DNA from: Candidatus Kapaibacterium thiocyanatum
GTDB taxonomy: Bacteria; Bacteroidota; Ignavibacteria; Kapaibacteriales; Kapaibacteriaceae
NCBI GenBank assembly: GCA_001899175.1
Contig: MKVH01000019.1
Location: 1-59,203 of the forward strand
Direction: 5' to 3'
DNA: 59,203 nt
Shown: piece after piece, positions 9,603 through 19,060 of the stretch
How positions within the stretch are numbered: the stretch's first letter is position 1
Layout: the number at the start of each line of letters is the position of its first letter
The notes under the pieces: model-generated
Databases searched by the model: none
What the model was told of the DNA's origin: nothing
Seen by the model: only the letters and a program-made list of their open reading frames with translations
Program-made: the position numbers and the translations under genes

Positions 9603-10685
9603 ATGATCCCTCTTGCGCGACGCGTCATACTCGCAGCGGTACTCGGTCTTGCATCGTTCACGAACGGAATGGCCCAGGATTCCACCCGGACCTATTTCTA
9701 CAAACCGCTGAACTACGGCAGTATGAGCATGTTCACGCCATGGAACGTCATCATCAACGGAAGTCACGACATTCTCCAGCTCGATCGCCAGGAGCGCCGT
9801 TTCGACTACATATCCTATGGTCCGGGTCTGGAGGGTGTCTGGCGCAACCTGCTTGCACCAGGTCCAGCCATTTCGAAGTACGGTTGGTGGAAGTTCATCA
9901 GTACCGAGCTGCTGCCGCTGAACCTCACGAAGGAAGGCGGGCAATGGCTGCCGAACTATCAGTTGCACCTGATCGGCGGCGGTATGACGTACAGGATGCT
10001 CAGCGAATGGTACGAATATCAGGGCGTGGCCGCGCCCGATATCTGGGCCGGCGGTACGATCGCCGTCTATCACGTTCTGAACGAGGCCGTCGAGAATGGA
10101 CGTCATCGCGGCTACAACACCGATCTCCTGGCCGATCTTCTCGTCTTTGACTGGCTCGGCGTCGTGCTGTTCAGCAACGACGACGTGGCGGGCTTCTTCA
10201 GTGAAACGCTGCATATGACGGACTGGTCGAACCTGCCTGTCGTGACCTTCCCCGCGGGGGAGCTTTCCAGTAATGGCCTGTACTACGCGCTCAAGTGGAA
10301 CATTCCCGGACTCGAACGATGGAGTGCCTTCTATCTGATGGGGATGAGCAACATGGGCGGAGCATCCTATCGATTCGACGATGAACACAGCGTCACGCTT
10401 GCGGGTGGACTTCGGGGCAAGTACCTCTACGATCTCGACACCAACGTCAATCTCAAGACGCTCGAGCTCGTGCCGACCGGGGGAGTATACTGGGATCGTA
10501 ACAACTCGCTCATGGCTTCGCTGACGGCAAGTGGTCAGGAAAGCCAGAGTGTCATCCTCAATGTCTATCCGGGCATCGTCGAGATCGCCGGTGTCTCTCC
10601 CGCCTTCTGGGCGGCATGGGGAACGACGGGCGGATGGGGCGTCGGAGTCGCCGTACGGAGTGGTATAGGAGTGGGGTGGAAGTAG
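9603..10685 (+). CDS. Secreted protein of unknown function, possible outer-membrane protein
   Basis: 360-residue protein not recognised. A signal peptide ends TNGMAQD (about residue 20). The body is rich in Tyr, Trp and Gly and, after residue ~220, shows alternating patterns such as WSAFYLMGMSNMGGASYRF, HSVTLAGGLRGKYLYDL and the C-terminal GWGVGVAVRSGIGVGWK, as in beta-barrel or periplasmic beta proteins. Residues ~100-200 contain a more helical, conserved-looking stretch (LHLIGGGMTYRMLSEWYEY, ADLLVFDWLGVVLF). It diverges from the small membrane protein gene with a 73-nt gap holding its likely promoter. Confidence 0.55.
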   Translation: MIPLARRVILAAVLGLASFTNGMAQDSTRTYFYKPLNYGSMSMFTPWNVIINGSHDILQLDRQERRFDYISYGPGLEGVWRNLLAPGPAISKYGWWKFISTELLPLNLTKEGGQWLPNYQLHLIGGGMTYRMLSEWYEYQGVAAPDIWAGGTIAVYHVLNEAVENGRHRGYNTDLLADLLVFDWLGVVLFSNDDVAGFFSETLHMTDWSNLPVVTFPAGELSSNGLYYALKWNIPGLERWSAFYLMGMSNMGGASYRFDDEHSVTLAGGLRGKYLYDLDTNVNLKTLELVPTGGVYWDRNNSLMASLTASGQESQSVILNVYPGIVEIAGVSPAFWAAWGTTGGWGVGVAVRSGIGVGWK

Positions 10686-10856
10686 GAGGCCGTCACCGCG
10701 GTCCATGCCTCTCGTTCCGATACAGAGGCACCATCGTCATGCACGGTTCCCGTCGATGGTACCGATGGCCTAGTCCGATTCACCTATGCAGGATGTATGT
10801 GGTGCGGTGCACTGCGCTCGATGGTGGAGCGGCCATACCGATGGACGTGTCGATGA

Positions 10857-12239
10857 TCAGGCCAGCACGCCGAACAACGTGGCCGCATTCCCACGTTCGA
10901 TGACGACGTCGACGGTATCGCCGATGATATAGCCCCGTTGATCTTCGTGACGGAAGACGACCATCTTGTTGGTGTCGGTGCGCCCGCACCAGTCGGCTGC
11001 GTCGCGTTTCGAAGGGCCTTCGACGAGGACGCGTACGGTCGTTCCCGCCGCTCTCTGGTTGATGTCGTGGGCGATCTGGTTCTGCTGGTCGATGATGTCC
11101 GTAAGACGGCGATTCTTGACGTCGTGCGGAACGTCGTCGCCCATCTTCCATGCCTTCGTGTTCTCGCGCGGCGAGTAGGCGAACATGTAGGCTCCGTCGT
11201 AACCGACCTCACGCATCAACTGCATGGTGCGCTCATGATCATCTTCCGTCTCGGTGCAGAATCCGACGATGATGTCGGTCGACAGTGCACAGTGGGGCAT
11301 GAGTTCCCTGATCTTGCGGATGCGCTCCATGTAATGTTCGACCGTATACGTTCTGTTCATGAGCTCCAGAACGCGATTCGAGCCGCTCTGTACCGGCAGA
11401 TGGATGTACTTGCAGATGTTGTCGTGAGCGGCCATCGTCTCGATGAGCTTGTCGCTCATGTCCTGCGGATGCGATGTCGTATATCGTATGCGCACGTCGG
11501 GCACGGCCTGGGCGCATGCGGCAAGAAGGTCGGCGAAGTCATGACCGCTGGTCTCGTCGCGGTAGGAGTTGACGTTCTGACCGAGCAGCGTCACCTCCCT
11601 GAATCCATCGTCCCCAAGTTGCCGGAGTTCGTCCACCACACTCGCGAGGGCGCGGGAACGTTCCCGGCCTCGCGTGAAGGGTACGACGCAAAACGTACAG
11701 AACTTGTCGCATCCGCGCATGATGCTCACCCATGCCGAGATGCCTTCGGTGCGCAGGGGAACGACGTCGTCATAGGTTTCCACACGCGACAGCTTGACGG
11801 CGATGCCCTTGTTCCCGGATGATGCCGTGTCGACGAGCTCAGGGACGCGACGATATTCATCGGGTCCGACCACGATGTCGACCAGTTCCTTTTCGAGCAA
11901 CTGGCCGCGCAGGCGTTCCGCCATACAGCCGAGTACCCCTACGACGAGTTCCCTGTTCTGCTTCTTGAAGTATTTGAGCGTGTTGAGCCGCTCGTGGATC
12001 TTGCGTTCCGCATTGTCGCGAATGGCACAGGTATTCAGCAGGATGACGTCGGCATCGTCGGGTTTGTCCGTGTTCTCGTAGCCACTACCACGCAGCACGC
12101 CCATTACGATCTCGGAATCGCTGGCGTTCATCTGGCATCCATACGTTTCCACATAGACCTTGCGTCCGTTCGACGAGCTCGGATCGGAAGCAGGCAGGCG
12201 GACGTCGTCCAGTACGGGAAGATCGAATGTGGTCGACAT
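10857..12239 (-). CDS. miaB: tRNA-2-methylthio-N6-dimethylallyladenosine synthase
   Basis: 460-residue radical-SAM methylthiotransferase modifying A37 of tRNAs that read codons starting with U. The N-terminal UPF0004 domain has cluster cysteines Cys35 (YGCQMNASDSE), Cys71 (NTCAIRDNAE) and Cys105 (LGCMAERL). The radical-SAM CxxxCxxC is Cys177-Cys181-Cys184 in RGCDKFCTFCVVPF. A C-terminal TRAM domain ends TVDVVIERGNAATLFGV. MiaB rather than MtaB or RimO is chosen from the QMNASDSE motif and overall length. The intergenic region after its stop (10686-10856) holds nothing recognisable. Confidence 0.95.
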   Translation of the reverse strand: MSTTFDLPVLDDVRLPASDPSSSNGRKVYVETYGCQMNASDSEIVMGVLRGSGYENTDKPDDADVILLNTCAIRDNAERKIHERLNTLKYFKKQNRELVVGVLGCMAERLRGQLLEKELVDIVVGPDEYRRVPELVDTASSGNKGIAVKLSRVETYDDVVPLRTEGISAWVSIMRGCDKFCTFCVVPFTRGRERSRALASVVDELRQLGDDGFREVTLLGQNVNSYRDETSGHDFADLLAACAQAVPDVRIRYTTSHPQDMSDKLIETMAAHDNICKYIHLPVQSGSNRVLELMNRTYTVEHYMERIRKIRELMPHCALSTDIIVGFCTETEDDHERTMQLMREVGYDGAYMFAYSPRENTKAWKMGDDVPHDVKNRRLTDIIDQQNQIAHDINQRAAGTTVRVLVEGPSKRDAADWCGRTDTNKMVVFRHEDQRGYIIGDTVDVVIERGNAATLFGVLA

Positions 12240-12409
12240 GCTGTAAGTCCATGACTAGGCAAAGGGATACCAATTTAACGAAAAAGCGCCGTCGGCGGGG
12301 TCTGATCGTGGGGCGATCCGCGGGGTTTCATCGATCCGGAGCCGGAATCGATCATCGATATCTGTCCACGTGCGTGAAAGGGTGCGCGGACAACGATGCC
12401 ATGTATCGG

Positions 12410-12447
12410 CAGGGATGTTCCGTGACGGTCGACATGGAATATCCCTG
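12410..12447. other. Inverted repeat, 12-bp stem, downstream of the esterase gene
   Basis: CAGGGATGTTCC at 12410-12421 pairs with GGAATATCCCTG at 12436-12447 (one G-U pair, 14-nt loop). It begins 14 nt beyond the esterase stop codon in the minus direction. It has no T-tract, so it is either a stabilising 3' hairpin or a factor-dependent stop. The rest of 12240-12460 shows a smaller imperfect dyad near 12330-12352 and no gene. Confidence 0.5.
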
Positions 12448-12460
12448 TCGATAGCGACCG

Positions 12461-13201
12461 TTACAACCCTTGCAGTTTCGAGCCGAGGTAGTGGGGGAGC
12501 ATGGCCCGCCACGTCGGCCAGTCATGCGTCCATTCGTATCCCCAGAGATCGATCTCGTGAGGGATGCTCTTCATCGACAGCACGCGGCCGATATCGAGCG
12601 ATGCCTGGGGATCTTCGTATGCTCCACGGCCGGAGACGAAGTAGATGTGGTGCTTCGAGCGCAGGATGTTCAGCCAGTAGTCGTCGTGGAGATTGGGGAG
12701 GTAGTCGACAGGTGAGTTGAAATAGCAGTCTTCGTCGAAGTATCCCTTGCTGTATGACTTCAGGTCGTAGATGCCGCTCATGGCAAGGACGCCGTCGAAG
12801 ACGTCCGGACGGCGGAAGAACGTGTTGGCTGCATGGAAGGCGCCCAGCGACACACCTGACGTCACGATGGGCACTTCTCCATCGCAGTCGCGATAGATGA
12901 AGGGAACGACCTCGTCCACGACATACTGGTTGTAGTGCTGATGCCGCACGACCTTCTCACGTCCGTGCATGTGATCGTTCAGCCAGCTTTCGCTGTTGAT
13001 GCTGTTGATCGAATAGACCTTGATCTTTCCCGCTTCGATGAAGGGCCGGATGGCTTCGATGAGATGGAAGCGTTCATATTCCAGGAAGTCGGCCGCCGCA
13101 CTTGGGAACATCAGTAGCGCCGGCCCATAGTGGCCGTAGGCCACGATTTCCATGTCCTTGCCGAGATTAGGGCTCCACCAGGTGGTGATGGTACGATGCA
13201 T
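12461..13201 (-). CDS. Putative alpha/beta-hydrolase esterase (esterase-D-like family)
   Basis: 246-residue cytoplasmic hydrolase with the nucleophile elbow G-V-S-L-G at 116-120 (Ser118). A likely acid region follows FVSGRGAYEDP (~190-198), and the catalytic His is probably His226 in EWTHDWPTW. The pattern (SNINSESW early, HQHYNQYVVDEVVPFI before the elbow, GIYDLKSY after it) fits the putative-esterase family that includes enterochelin-esterase-like proteins. No signal peptide. The natural substrate cannot be told from sequence. It stands alone, 69 nt after the thiamine pyrophosphokinase gene. Confidence 0.8.
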   Translation of the reverse strand: MHRTITTWWSPNLGKDMEIVAYGHYGPALLMFPSAAADFLEYERFHLIEAIRPFIEAGKIKVYSINSINSESWLNDHMHGREKVVRHQHYNQYVVDEVVPFIYRDCDGEVPIVTSGVSLGAFHAANTFFRRPDVFDGVLAMSGIYDLKSYSKGYFDEDCYFNSPVDYLPNLHDDYWLNILRSKHHIYFVSGRGAYEDPQASLDIGRVLSMKSIPHEIDLWGYEWTHDWPTWRAMLPHYLGSKLQGL

Positions 13202-13270
13202 GACAGCTCCGTGCAGAACGTTCGAAAGCCATTGGGAATAACCGGACGTCGACAGGCGAAGATAGAGACA

Positions 13271-13948
13271 TCACTCGAACAGAGGAGACGACGGAAGACG
13301 TTCGTCGCAGAAGAACAGGAGGGAACCGTCGTGTACGGTGATGGAGACGGCCTCGGCGACGGTGCGGTTGCGGGCCCCTTCCCTGTCTCCCAATGCGAGG
13401 CTTTCTTCGGTCAGTTCCCACAGGAGACCGCTCGTGGTGAGGTGCGACGACGGTTGGGGGATGAGGGATACCAGCTCGTCCGGCTTCGCCATGAACCGGA
13501 AGGACGTATAGACCGGAATCGCATAGCGTCCGCGTTCATATGCGCAGAGCGACATCGTCCGGCCGTATCGCATGAGTACGCTCCAGTTGTTGAGCGTGTG
13601 TTCGAGATTCCCGCCATGCATGCCGGTGACGAGGATGCGCGACCATAGCTGCGTCTGTGCGAAGCGGAGGCACTTCTCGAAGTCATTGCTATCCTGATCG
13701 GGTTCGACGATGAATTCCGTCAATCCGTCGATCGCCCTGATGGTGTCGGCATCGAGGGAGTCGAGGTCGCCGACGGTGAACTCGGGAATGACATCGATGG
13801 CAGCGAGGCCTGCAGCCGTGCCGTCGGCGGCGATCAGCGGAATGTCGGCAAGCAGTTCGAAGATGGTCCGCGGGGGAATGTCCCCGTTGAGGCAGATGAC
13901 GGCGTCGAAGTTGAGATCGCCGAACGATAGGATGGGATGGTCCATCAT
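13271..13948 (-). CDS. Thiamine pyrophosphokinase
   Basis: 225-residue enzyme transferring pyrophosphate from ATP to thiamine. The N-terminal catalytic domain shows AVICLNGDIP, IAADGTAAGL, PEFTVGDLDSL and PDQDSNDFEKCL (~80-95), the acidic metal- and ATP-binding motifs of the family, followed by LVTGMHGGNLEHTLNNW. The C-terminal half carries the thiamine-binding beta domain (LVSLIP ... TSGLLWELTEESLALG). The start at 13948 forms an ATGA overlap with the upstream binding-protein gene; a second ATG follows immediately at 13945. No thiamine riboswitch was seen. Confidence 0.88.
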   Translation of the reverse strand: MMDHPILSFGDLNFDAVICLNGDIPPRTIFELLADIPLIAADGTAAGLAAIDVIPEFTVGDLDSLDADTIRAIDGLTEFIVEPDQDSNDFEKCLRFAQTQLWSRILVTGMHGGNLEHTLNNWSVLMRYGRTMSLCAYERGRYAIPVYTSFRFMAKPDELVSLIPQPSSHLTTSGLLWELTEESLALGDREGARNRTVAEAVSITVHDGSLLFFCDERLPSSPLFE

Positions 13949-14739
13949 GTGCGTTCCCATGTGTCGTAGATACGTTCGATGGCCTCTATGCCATCCGTCA
14001 GGACGGCCGGGCCGGGCTGGAGGATGATGGCGGAGTGGATGTCGTACATCTGCCCGCTCACGGCAGGGCGGAAAGCGTCCCAGCCGGGCCGTGCACGCAC
14101 GCGTTCCGGTCTGAACATCTTGCCGCACCATGAAGCGATCATGATGTCGGGATCACGCCGTACCGGTTCGAGCGGGTCCGCAAGGATTCGTTCCTTCGCT
14201 CCCTGGTGGATCCTGTTCTCGGCGAAGACGTCGATGCCACCGCAGAGTTCGATGAGCTCGCTCACCCATGCGATGCCGGTGATCAGCGGATCGTACCATT
14301 CCTCGAAGTAGACGCGCGGATGGCGCGTACGTTGTTTTCCGCGGTCGGCGGCGGCGTCCACATGCTCCTTCAGCGTGGCCGCATAGGCTTCAGCCGCATC
14401 CGCCATGCCGACGAACGCTCCCAGGCGGGCGATCATCGAGAGGATGCCGCCCACGGTACGGTGGTTGAAGCAAAGGACTTCCACACCCCGGCGTATCAGT
14501 TCGGCGCACATGTCGGCCTGGAGGTCGGACCACGCGATCACGACGTCCGGTTCCAGCGCCATGATCTCGTCGAATCGCGCATCGAGATAGGTGGAGACGA
14601 GGGGCTTCTCCTTGCGGGCGCGGGGGGGACGCACCACGAAACCCGAAATGCCGACGATGAGATCTTCGGCATGCAGGGCATACAGGGTCTCGACGGTCTC
14701 TTCCGTGAGACAGACGATGCGGCGCGGAAACATGGTCAT
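13945..14739 (-). CDS. BtuF/FecB-like substrate-binding protein without signal peptide
   Basis: 264-residue protein of the periplasmic-binding-protein fold used for cobalamin and iron-siderophore uptake. It opens RRIVCLTEETVETLYAL, contains FDEIMALEPDVVIAWSDLQ, and ends with the second lobe AFRPAVSGQMYDIHSAIILQPGPA. No signal peptide or lipobox is visible with the start at 14739, and no permease or ATPase is adjacent, so it may act in the cytoplasm as many orphan members of this family appear to. It begins 6 nt after the stop of the large TPR gene and overlaps the thiamine pyrophosphokinase gene. The ligand is unknown. Confidence 0.75.
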   Translation of the reverse strand: MTMFPRRIVCLTEETVETLYALHAEDLIVGISGFVVRPPRARKEKPLVSTYLDARFDEIMALEPDVVIAWSDLQADMCAELIRRGVEVLCFNHRTVGGILSMIARLGAFVGMADAAEAYAATLKEHVDAAADRGKQRTRHPRVYFEEWYDPLITGIAWVSELIELCGGIDVFAENRIHQGAKERILADPLEPVRRDPDIMIASWCGKMFRPERVRARPGWDAFRPAVSGQMYDIHSAIILQPGPAVLTDGIEAIERIYDTWERT

Positions 14740-14744
14740 GGCGG

Positions 14745-17700
14745 TCAGGGTCTCGACGGAGGTCGTACCGTCGTTCCTCTCGGAACGAGCAGCATGTGCC
14801 GCCTGTCGTTCTTGACGCACTGGTTGTAGAACGTCTTGTACGACGTGTATTCTTCCGGCATGACGTAATTGCGCTTGAATACCGTACGGCGGTTGAGCAC
14901 GAGGTCGGAACCACGCAGATCGTTCCTGACGTCGTACTCGGCGGCGTCATGGATGAAGCTGTTCACGGGCTTGAGTCCGGACGGAGTGTATCCTTTGGGA
15001 AGACGGATAGTGATGCGCTCGGCTACCGTATCCTGATAGTTCGAGAATTCGTAGGGATACTCCCTCTTCTCGTAGGACAATGCACCGTCGGGATGGAACT
15101 CACCGAACCAGGGGACACGGAAGAAGAGGAAGTCTCCTGCCTCCGTCACATAGGTCGGTGCCAGGTAGGTCAACGTATACGTAAGGTTCTGCGTAAGCGA
15201 ATCGAGGTTGCGGATGTCGAAGGCTTCGAGGGAGACGTCGGGATAGTCCTGGGCGAGCATTTCGACGATCTGCTTTTCCTGCTCGCGGCGGCTCTTGCCC
15301 TTCCATGCGGAACGGTAGAGCTGCGTGCGCGCACCCGTGTGCGTGAAGGTCTGCGTGAAATGCGCCGAGCCGTCGTCCAGAAGATTCATCGCCGTCGTGA
15401 CCTGGATATTGTTCGCCGGGAAGTCGCTCTTGCCGAGACGGAACGGCTCGGCTTCACCGGGCTTGATCATGAGGGCCAGGCCGTCGACGTCGCCGAACGG
15501 CAGGCTGCCGACGGGGATGTTGTCGGCGGTGAGGTCCATGTACATGAGACCCTTCTTCGACATGATGGCCACGATGCAGTGGTCGAAGGGAATCGACGGC
15601 AGTGGCGTCCTGAAGAGCGGGGACGTGTTGGTTCTCAGCAGGACGTGATAGGCCTCGATGTTGCGTTCGGCGAGCATGGCGATGCACAACGTCGCGACGT
15701 CCTTGCAGTCGCCGATACGCGTAACCAGGACGTCCCGTGCTTTCTGCGGGACGATGCCGCTCTGACGGAAAGGAACGCTGCTGTACCGTATCTCGGACGT
15801 GATGTACTGGTAGACGGCCTTGATGACGTCGGCTTCGGAAGCGTCCTTCGGGAGCAGGTCCTTCATCAGCGAAGCGATCTCGTACGAGGAGCGCGTCTTC
15901 GTCCGAGCGATATCGTAGTACCAGCTTATCAGGTCGCGCCAGGAATCCACGGACGATACCTGAAGCTGCTTGCCGATGCTGCCGTAGTCGGGCATGCCTT
16001 CTTCGTATTCGATGGCGGGTTCGTTCCTGTTCGTCCACGTATACAGCGTGCCGAAGGGTGTCGGAGTGATGCGTGGATCCGATGACCAGTTGTCGGTCTG
16101 CCATTTGAACGACGTGCCGACGGGTACGAGGATGCTGTATCGCGAGAGAAGGACGGGATAGAAAGCGTTGAAGTCGTAGGAATCCCAGAAATACTTCGCG
16201 AGGCGCCCGCTGCGCGATTCCCTCGACCGTGTACGGATGATGAGATAGTCTCCGGGCACGAGGCCCTTGAACACGAGCAGGCCGCTGTTGTGATCGGCAG
16301 GGATTTCACGACCGTCGGCCTTGCGCACGATGGCCTTCTCGATGATGAGCGAGCCATCGCCCGAGAAGGGCAGGCGGTATTCCTTGAACGCATCGATGCC
16401 TTCCGTGGTCAGGATCTTGATGACGGTCTCGCGCAGCACTTCGGCGCGGCTGCCGTCATAGACCACGCGGCGTAGGTCGTCGAACAGATAGACGGCAGCG
16501 GCATCCGGCGCTTCGGCCGCCATGGGCGAGCTGGCGATGATGCTGTCGATGTTCGCACTGGGCATGATGGAAAAGGGCGAAGCGGCGCCCGTGACGTCGC
16601 GGAGCGCTTCCCGCGCATCGAAGTTGGCCGGATCGCATTCCAGGGCTTGCGTGAACGACATGAAGGCGCCGGCGCTATCGTACAGCGTGCGATCGAGCGC
16701 ACCCGCGCGCGCCCACAGCACCGAAGCGCCGGGTGAGATCGCGAGTGCCTGCTTGATGTGTGCGAGCGCCTGATCGTACTGCTTCCGTGCCGAGTAGACA
16801 TCGCTCATCACGACATGGTAACCGGGCGCTGCCGGAGACAGATCGAAGAGTTTCTTGAACGTGCCTTCCCATTCGTCGAGACGTCCGGCATCGCGCTGGA
16901 GGTTGGCGAGGATGAGCAGCCCTTGTTCTGTGTAGGCGAAGGAGAGATGGCGCTGGATGATGGCGATGGCCGCAGCATGACGCTGAGACGTCTGCAATGC
17001 CATCGTCGCATTCATCGCGGCATAGTTGACGTTCTCGGGATGATCCTCGAACGCACGTACGTAGAGCTCGTTCATGTCCGCGATGCGATTGCGCCGACGC
17101 GCGAGCGAGAGGGCGTTGTCGTAGAAGGATACCGTTCCCGGAATGATGCGCGACAATCCATCGAGGGTCTGTGCGGCCTCTTCCAGGCGGTCGGCAGCCA
17201 GAGCGGTCTGGAACTTGTATCCGAGGGGTAGCGGCAGATCGGGACGAAGCAGGGCGATGCGTTCCATCGTGGTGGCGTACTCATCGGTCTTCCCTCCGCG
17301 CTGGTAGGCTTCCAGCAGCAGCGTCAGTACGGGAATGCAGTCCGGAGCGCGTTCGAGGGCGTTGCGCAGAACCAGTTCCGCGTCGATGGCCTGGTCGTTC
17401 CGCAGATGGCATTCCGCAAGCAGCAGATAGTTCTCCAGCGCATTCGGATCGCGTTCGATGGCGCGGCGGAACCAGGCCGTATACGGGTTGTCGATGCGGA
17501 CCGCTTCCGCCTTGCCCTTGTTGGCAGGGAAGGACGAGGTGGAGAACTGCAGGTCGGGAACGGGAATGCCTGCGGCATCGGTGATGCGCAGGAAGAAATT
17601 GCAACTGGTGAGCTCACTGTTGCAGCATTTCACGAGGATGCGATTCCATCCCGATTCCAGCCATACTTCCGCGACGTACGTGTCGACGTCGTTGTTGTGT

Positions 17701-18527
17701 TCGTCGATGGACTCGTTGACGACGCTGTCGTTGAGGAACAGCTTGAAGGCGCCGCTCGTGCCGAGGCGCAGTTGTGCGCGCATCCGCTTCGGTGCGAAGG
17801 TATAGGTGATGCCGTAGAATACACCCCTGTTGGTCGGGAAATAGCGTGCCATGTCGATCCATCCGTCGTTGCGGAAGACCTTCGGCTCGTTCCATCGTAC
17901 GATGGCACCGCTGGCGCCGTTGAAGGTGGCAGTGGCGGAGTCCTGGTACTCCGGCGGGAAGGAACGGTCGAAGCCCGATGCCGATGTGTTGTCGAAGGGA
18001 CCTGCCAGCCTCCACGTACGGACGGCGCCGATACGCCTGTACAGCGAGCGGGCTTCGTCGATACGGCCGCGCCGTTCGGCGATCATCCCCATCTGTTCCA
18101 GGGCCATGGCCTGGAGGATGCCTAATGAGTCGGGACGTTTGATCGCATCGCCGAGCAGTTCCAGAATGCCCGACGAGGGATCGTAGACCTGCGATGTGAA
18201 GCGGTCCGTCAGAATCGATGCGTAGAGATATGGTGCTCCATCCGGTGCGGATGTGAGGGCTGTACGGAATGCGTTCCAGGAGTCCTTCGAGTTCTGCAGC
18301 ATGCCATAGGCATAGGAAAGGCCCAATGCGGCACGGACGTCACGGGGATTCTGTGCCAATGCACTCCTGAACTGAGCGATGGCATCCGCTTCCTTGTTCT
18401 TTCGCAGGGCCGACCAGCCGTCGTCCGTGGAGTGTGCCGAACATAGGGAAGAAGAAGAGAGGGCCAGGAATACCGTCGTGACCGTCGACAGGACCCACGC
18501 GGAACGCATGCAAAATGATCTGGTCAT
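14745..18527 (-). CDS. Exported TPR / DUF3857 / transglutaminase-like protein
   Basis: 1260-residue envelope protein. A signal peptide ends near SSLCSA (about residue 30). Residues ~35-130 and ~370-650 are TPR-like helical repeats (for example AIAIIQRHLSFAYTEQGLL, QALAHIKQALAISPGASVL). A DUF3857 domain follows (~690-880), then a transglutaminase-like domain with catalytic Cys in RIGDCKDVATLC near residue 940 and a His in FDHCIVAI. The C-terminus (~1050-1250) is beta-rich. Proteins of this architecture are frequent in Bacteroidota; their substrates are not defined. ATG 18509 is an alternative start placing the signal peptide closer to the N-terminus. Confidence 0.8.
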   Translation of the reverse strand: MTRSFCMRSAWVLSTVTTVFLALSSSSLCSAHSTDDGWSALRKNKEADAIAQFRSALAQNPRDVRAALGLSYAYGMLQNSKDSWNAFRTALTSAPDGAPYLYASILTDRFTSQVYDPSSGILELLGDAIKRPDSLGILQAMALEQMGMIAERRGRIDEARSLYRRIGAVRTWRLAGPFDNTSASGFDRSFPPEYQDSATATFNGASGAIVRWNEPKVFRNDGWIDMARYFPTNRGVFYGITYTFAPKRMRAQLRLGTSGAFKLFLNDSVVNESIDEHNNDVDTYVAEVWLESGWNRILVKCCNSELTSCNFFLRITDAAGIPVPDLQFSTSSFPANKGKAEAVRIDNPYTAWFRRAIERDPNALENYLLLAECHLRNDQAIDAELVLRNALERAPDCIPVLTLLLEAYQRGGKTDEYATTMERIALLRPDLPLPLGYKFQTALAADRLEEAAQTLDGLSRIIPGTVSFYDNALSLARRRNRIADMNELYVRAFEDHPENVNYAAMNATMALQTSQRHAAAIAIIQRHLSFAYTEQGLLILANLQRDAGRLDEWEGTFKKLFDLSPAAPGYHVVMSDVYSARKQYDQALAHIKQALAISPGASVLWARAGALDRTLYDSAGAFMSFTQALECDPANFDAREALRDVTGAASPFSIMPSANIDSIIASSPMAAEAPDAAAVYLFDDLRRVVYDGSRAEVLRETVIKILTTEGIDAFKEYRLPFSGDGSLIIEKAIVRKADGREIPADHNSGLLVFKGLVPGDYLIIRTRSRESRSGRLAKYFWDSYDFNAFYPVLLSRYSILVPVGTSFKWQTDNWSSDPRITPTPFGTLYTWTNRNEPAIEYEEGMPDYGSIGKQLQVSSVDSWRDLISWYYDIARTKTRSSYEIASLMKDLLPKDASEADVIKAVYQYITSEIRYSSVPFRQSGIVPQKARDVLVTRIGDCKDVATLCIAMLAERNIEAYHVLLRTNTSPLFRTPLPSIPFDHCIVAIMSKKGLMYMDLTADNIPVGSLPFGDVDGLALMIKPGEAEPFRLGKSDFPANNIQVTTAMNLLDDGSAHFTQTFTHTGARTQLYRSAWKGKSRREQEKQIVEMLAQDYPDVSLEAFDIRNLDSLTQNLTYTLTYLAPTYVTEAGDFLFFRVPWFGEFHPDGALSYEKREYPYEFSNYQDTVAERITIRLPKGYTPSGLKPVNSFIHDAAEYDVRNDLRGSDLVLNRRTVFKRNYVMPEEYTSYKTFYNQCVKNDRRHMLLVPRGTTVRPPSRP

Positions 18528-18601
18528 GCAGGAGCGGGGTTATACGCTGGTGTTTGCTATGTTGCGACATACAACAATGTCCACAATCTAGCAATAATGC
18601 C

Positions 18602-19060
18602 ATGTTCACGGTAGCCTCCCTCCTCGTCCCGACCGATTTTTCGGAGAACGCCGGCAAGGCGCTGGAATATGCCAAGGAGATCGCACGTTCCACGAATGCC
18701 GAACTGCACCTCATCCACGTCGTGGAGCCCGTGGTCTATCCGGCTGACTGGAGCTATGCGCAAGTGGGCTTCGCCGATATCGAACAGGAGCTGTTCAACA
18801 ATGCGGAGAAGGAGCTCGGCGCTCTTGCCGAGCACCTTCGTGGGGAAGGCTTTACGGTCGTGACCGCCGTACGCCGCGGCCGCGCATCCGATGAAATATG
18901 CTCCTACTGTTTGCAACACGGGATCAGCATCATCAGCATCGGAACGCATGGTCGCAGCGGCCTGGAGCATCTTCTGTTCGGCAGTACCACGGAACGTGTG
19001 CTCCGCAAGGCTCCATGCCCGGTTCTGTCGGTGAGGCTGGACCAAAAGACGTCGTCGTAA
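18602..19060 (+). CDS. Universal stress protein, UspA family
   Basis: 152-residue single-domain Usp. The N-terminal strand SLLVPTDFSENAGKALEYA and the ATP-binding loop GTHGRSGLEHLLFGSTTERV (the G-2x-G-9x-G-S/T pattern, near residues 115-135) are clear, so it likely binds ATP. ATG 18602 is selected because upstream codons do not fit the family. Its stop overlaps the start of the fructose-bisphosphatase gene as TAATG, implying coupled translation. It diverges from the large TPR gene, with a 74-nt gap. Confidence 0.9.
   Translation: MFTVASLLVPTDFSENAGKALEYAKEIARSTNAELHLIHVVEPVVYPADWSYAQVGFADIEQELFNNAEKELGALAEHLRGEGFTVVTAVRRGRASDEICSYCLQHGISIISIGTHGRSGLEHLLFGSTTERVLRKAPCPVLSVRLDQKTSS

Noticed and set aside
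13271-13948. Thiamine riboswitch ahead of the thiamine pyrophosphokinase gene
   Set aside because: The gene overlaps its upstream neighbour, and no THI-box-like conserved core was found near it.
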